Shown here: piece by piece, positions 5,249 to 5,501 of the stretch | Layout of the letters: every line of letters begins with the position of its first letter | Numbering within the stretch: the stretch's first letter is position 1 | Assembly (NCBI GenBank): GCA_018700255.1 | Contig: JABISU010000146.1 | Location: 1-5,501 of the forward strand | DNA length: 5,501 nucleotides | Source of the DNA: Flavobacteriales bacterium | GTDB taxonomy: Bacteria > Bacteroidota > Bacteroidia > Flavobacteriales > UA16 | Direction of reading: 5' to 3' | Notes under the pieces: model-generated | Told to the model about the DNA's origin: nothing | What the model saw: only the letters and a program-made list of their open reading frames with translations | Databases searched by the model: none | Translations under genes and position numbers: made by a program

Positions 5249-5280
5249 GTGACCTCCGGTGGTACAGGTTCGAACTTTTT
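5246..5280. repeat. Composite direct repeat, right copy
   Basis: TTTGTGACCTCCGGTGG (5246-5262), seven variable bases TACAGGT (5263-5269) and TCGAACTTTTT (5270-5280) match the left copy at 2985-3019 in both blocks, spacing and orientation. It starts inside the T-run of the terminator. GGTTCGAAC gives it a tRNA-3'-end look, but no cloverleaf can be folded. Confidence 0.8.
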
Positions 5281-5501
5281 AGAGGATTTGAAATCTCTTA
5301 TTTAAACAATCAATTTGCTGTTGATTTATTCAACTCCTGAGAAGATGATTGCTTGACAGGTCAAGAGGTAATTCAATTGAGATCCTTTTCTTTTTCATTG
5401 CATTCGAAGCGAGGTCCATTCAACTTTAAAAACTTCAAGGGGCATCTAGGAGAAGCGAGGCGGGAAATCGAAACATTTTGAGGAGGATCTGGAAGGGTTC
5501 C
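5281..5501. other. Right-edge region with no supportable gene
   Basis: No complete reading frame is present. A minus-strand frame is open from the edge to a TGA at 5373-5375 (42 codons), but it has no recognisable domain and runs through the repeat-like segment, so it is not called. GAAGCGAGG occurs twice (5406-5414 and 5452-5460). No promoter of the TAnnTTTG type was found. Confidence 0.5.
5462..5493. repeat. Diverged relative of the left repeat's right half
   Basis: GGGAAATCGAAACATTTTG followed by AGGAGGATCTGGA aligns without gaps to 3003-3034, with 23 of 32 positions identical by hand count. It lacks a recognisable GTGACCTCCGGTGG block. It suggests the composite repeat belongs to a larger, variable family rather than being unique to the two abiE flanks. 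Confidence 0.4.

Noticed and set aside
5249..5280. Possible tRNA gene (minus strand) because of GTGACCTC and GGTTCGAAC
   Set aside because: The T-stem halves do not pair, the distance from acceptor-like bases to the T-loop is too long, and no D-arm, anticodon arm or 5' acceptor strand follows. At most it is a remnant or mimic of a tRNA 3' end.
2985..5280. CRISPR array or integron attC cassette
   Set aside because: Only two full repeat copies are 2.26 kb apart, with no regular spacers and no RYYYAAC/GTTRRRY attC core sites; no cas or integrase gene is visible.
5373..5501. Minus-strand open frame entering from the right edge (42 codons, TGA at 5373-5375)
   Set aside because: No recognisable motif, no start in the window, and part of it coincides with a repeat segment; openness over this length can be chance.

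Overview
The window looks like chromosomal DNA from a member of the Bacteroidota, most likely a marine or aquatic flavobacterium. The evidence is a type IX secretion (T9SS) C-terminal sorting domain on one protein, a secreted protein combining a dockerin-like EF-hand, a 'GCTYSYAVEYNP' repeat and a FISUMP domain, a GH92-like C-terminus, an AT-rich composition, and promoter candidates of the TAnnTTTG type rather than Shine-Dalgarno/sigma-70 signals. No organism can be named from the sequence alone.

Left part (1-2820), secreted proteins. A plus-strand gene enters from the left edge and ends at 107; its tail resembles the end of GH92 alpha-mannosidases. It converges, with only 6 bases between stop codons, on a minus-strand gene (114-1124) for an exported intradiol ring-cleavage dioxygenase-like protein with all four expected iron ligands. 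Upstream of that on the minus strand lie two reading frames, 1228-2334 (FISUMP domain) and 2356-2733 (signal peptide, dockerin-like and cysteine-rich repeats). They are in the same frame, separated by a single TAG and seven further sense codons. They read best as one secreted protein of about 500 residues interrupted by one stop codon.

Middle (2740-3059). An AT-rich gap holds a candidate promoter overlapped by an 18-base perfect palindrome, and the first copy of a short composite repeat.

Right part (3060-5280), toxin-antitoxin module. abiEi (antitoxin/repressor, 3884-4804) and abiEii (nucleotidyltransferase-like toxin, 3060-3887) overlap by ATGA and form a type IV AbiE operon on the minus strand. 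Upstream is a well-formed Bacteroidota promoter with several GTGAATTC-type inverted repeats, suiting AbiEi autorepression. Beyond it, 4923-5236 has no gene but is packed with stem-loops, including a possible pseudoknot, and ends in a strong bidirectional terminator. The operon and this hairpin block are flanked by two direct copies of a composite repeat (TTTGTGACCTCCGGTGG, 7 variable bases, TCGAACTTTTT), as if a 2.26-kb defence cassette had been inserted. A weaker relative of the repeat sits at the right edge, so a dispersed genomic repeat is the main alternative. Bases 5281-5501 contain no supportable gene.
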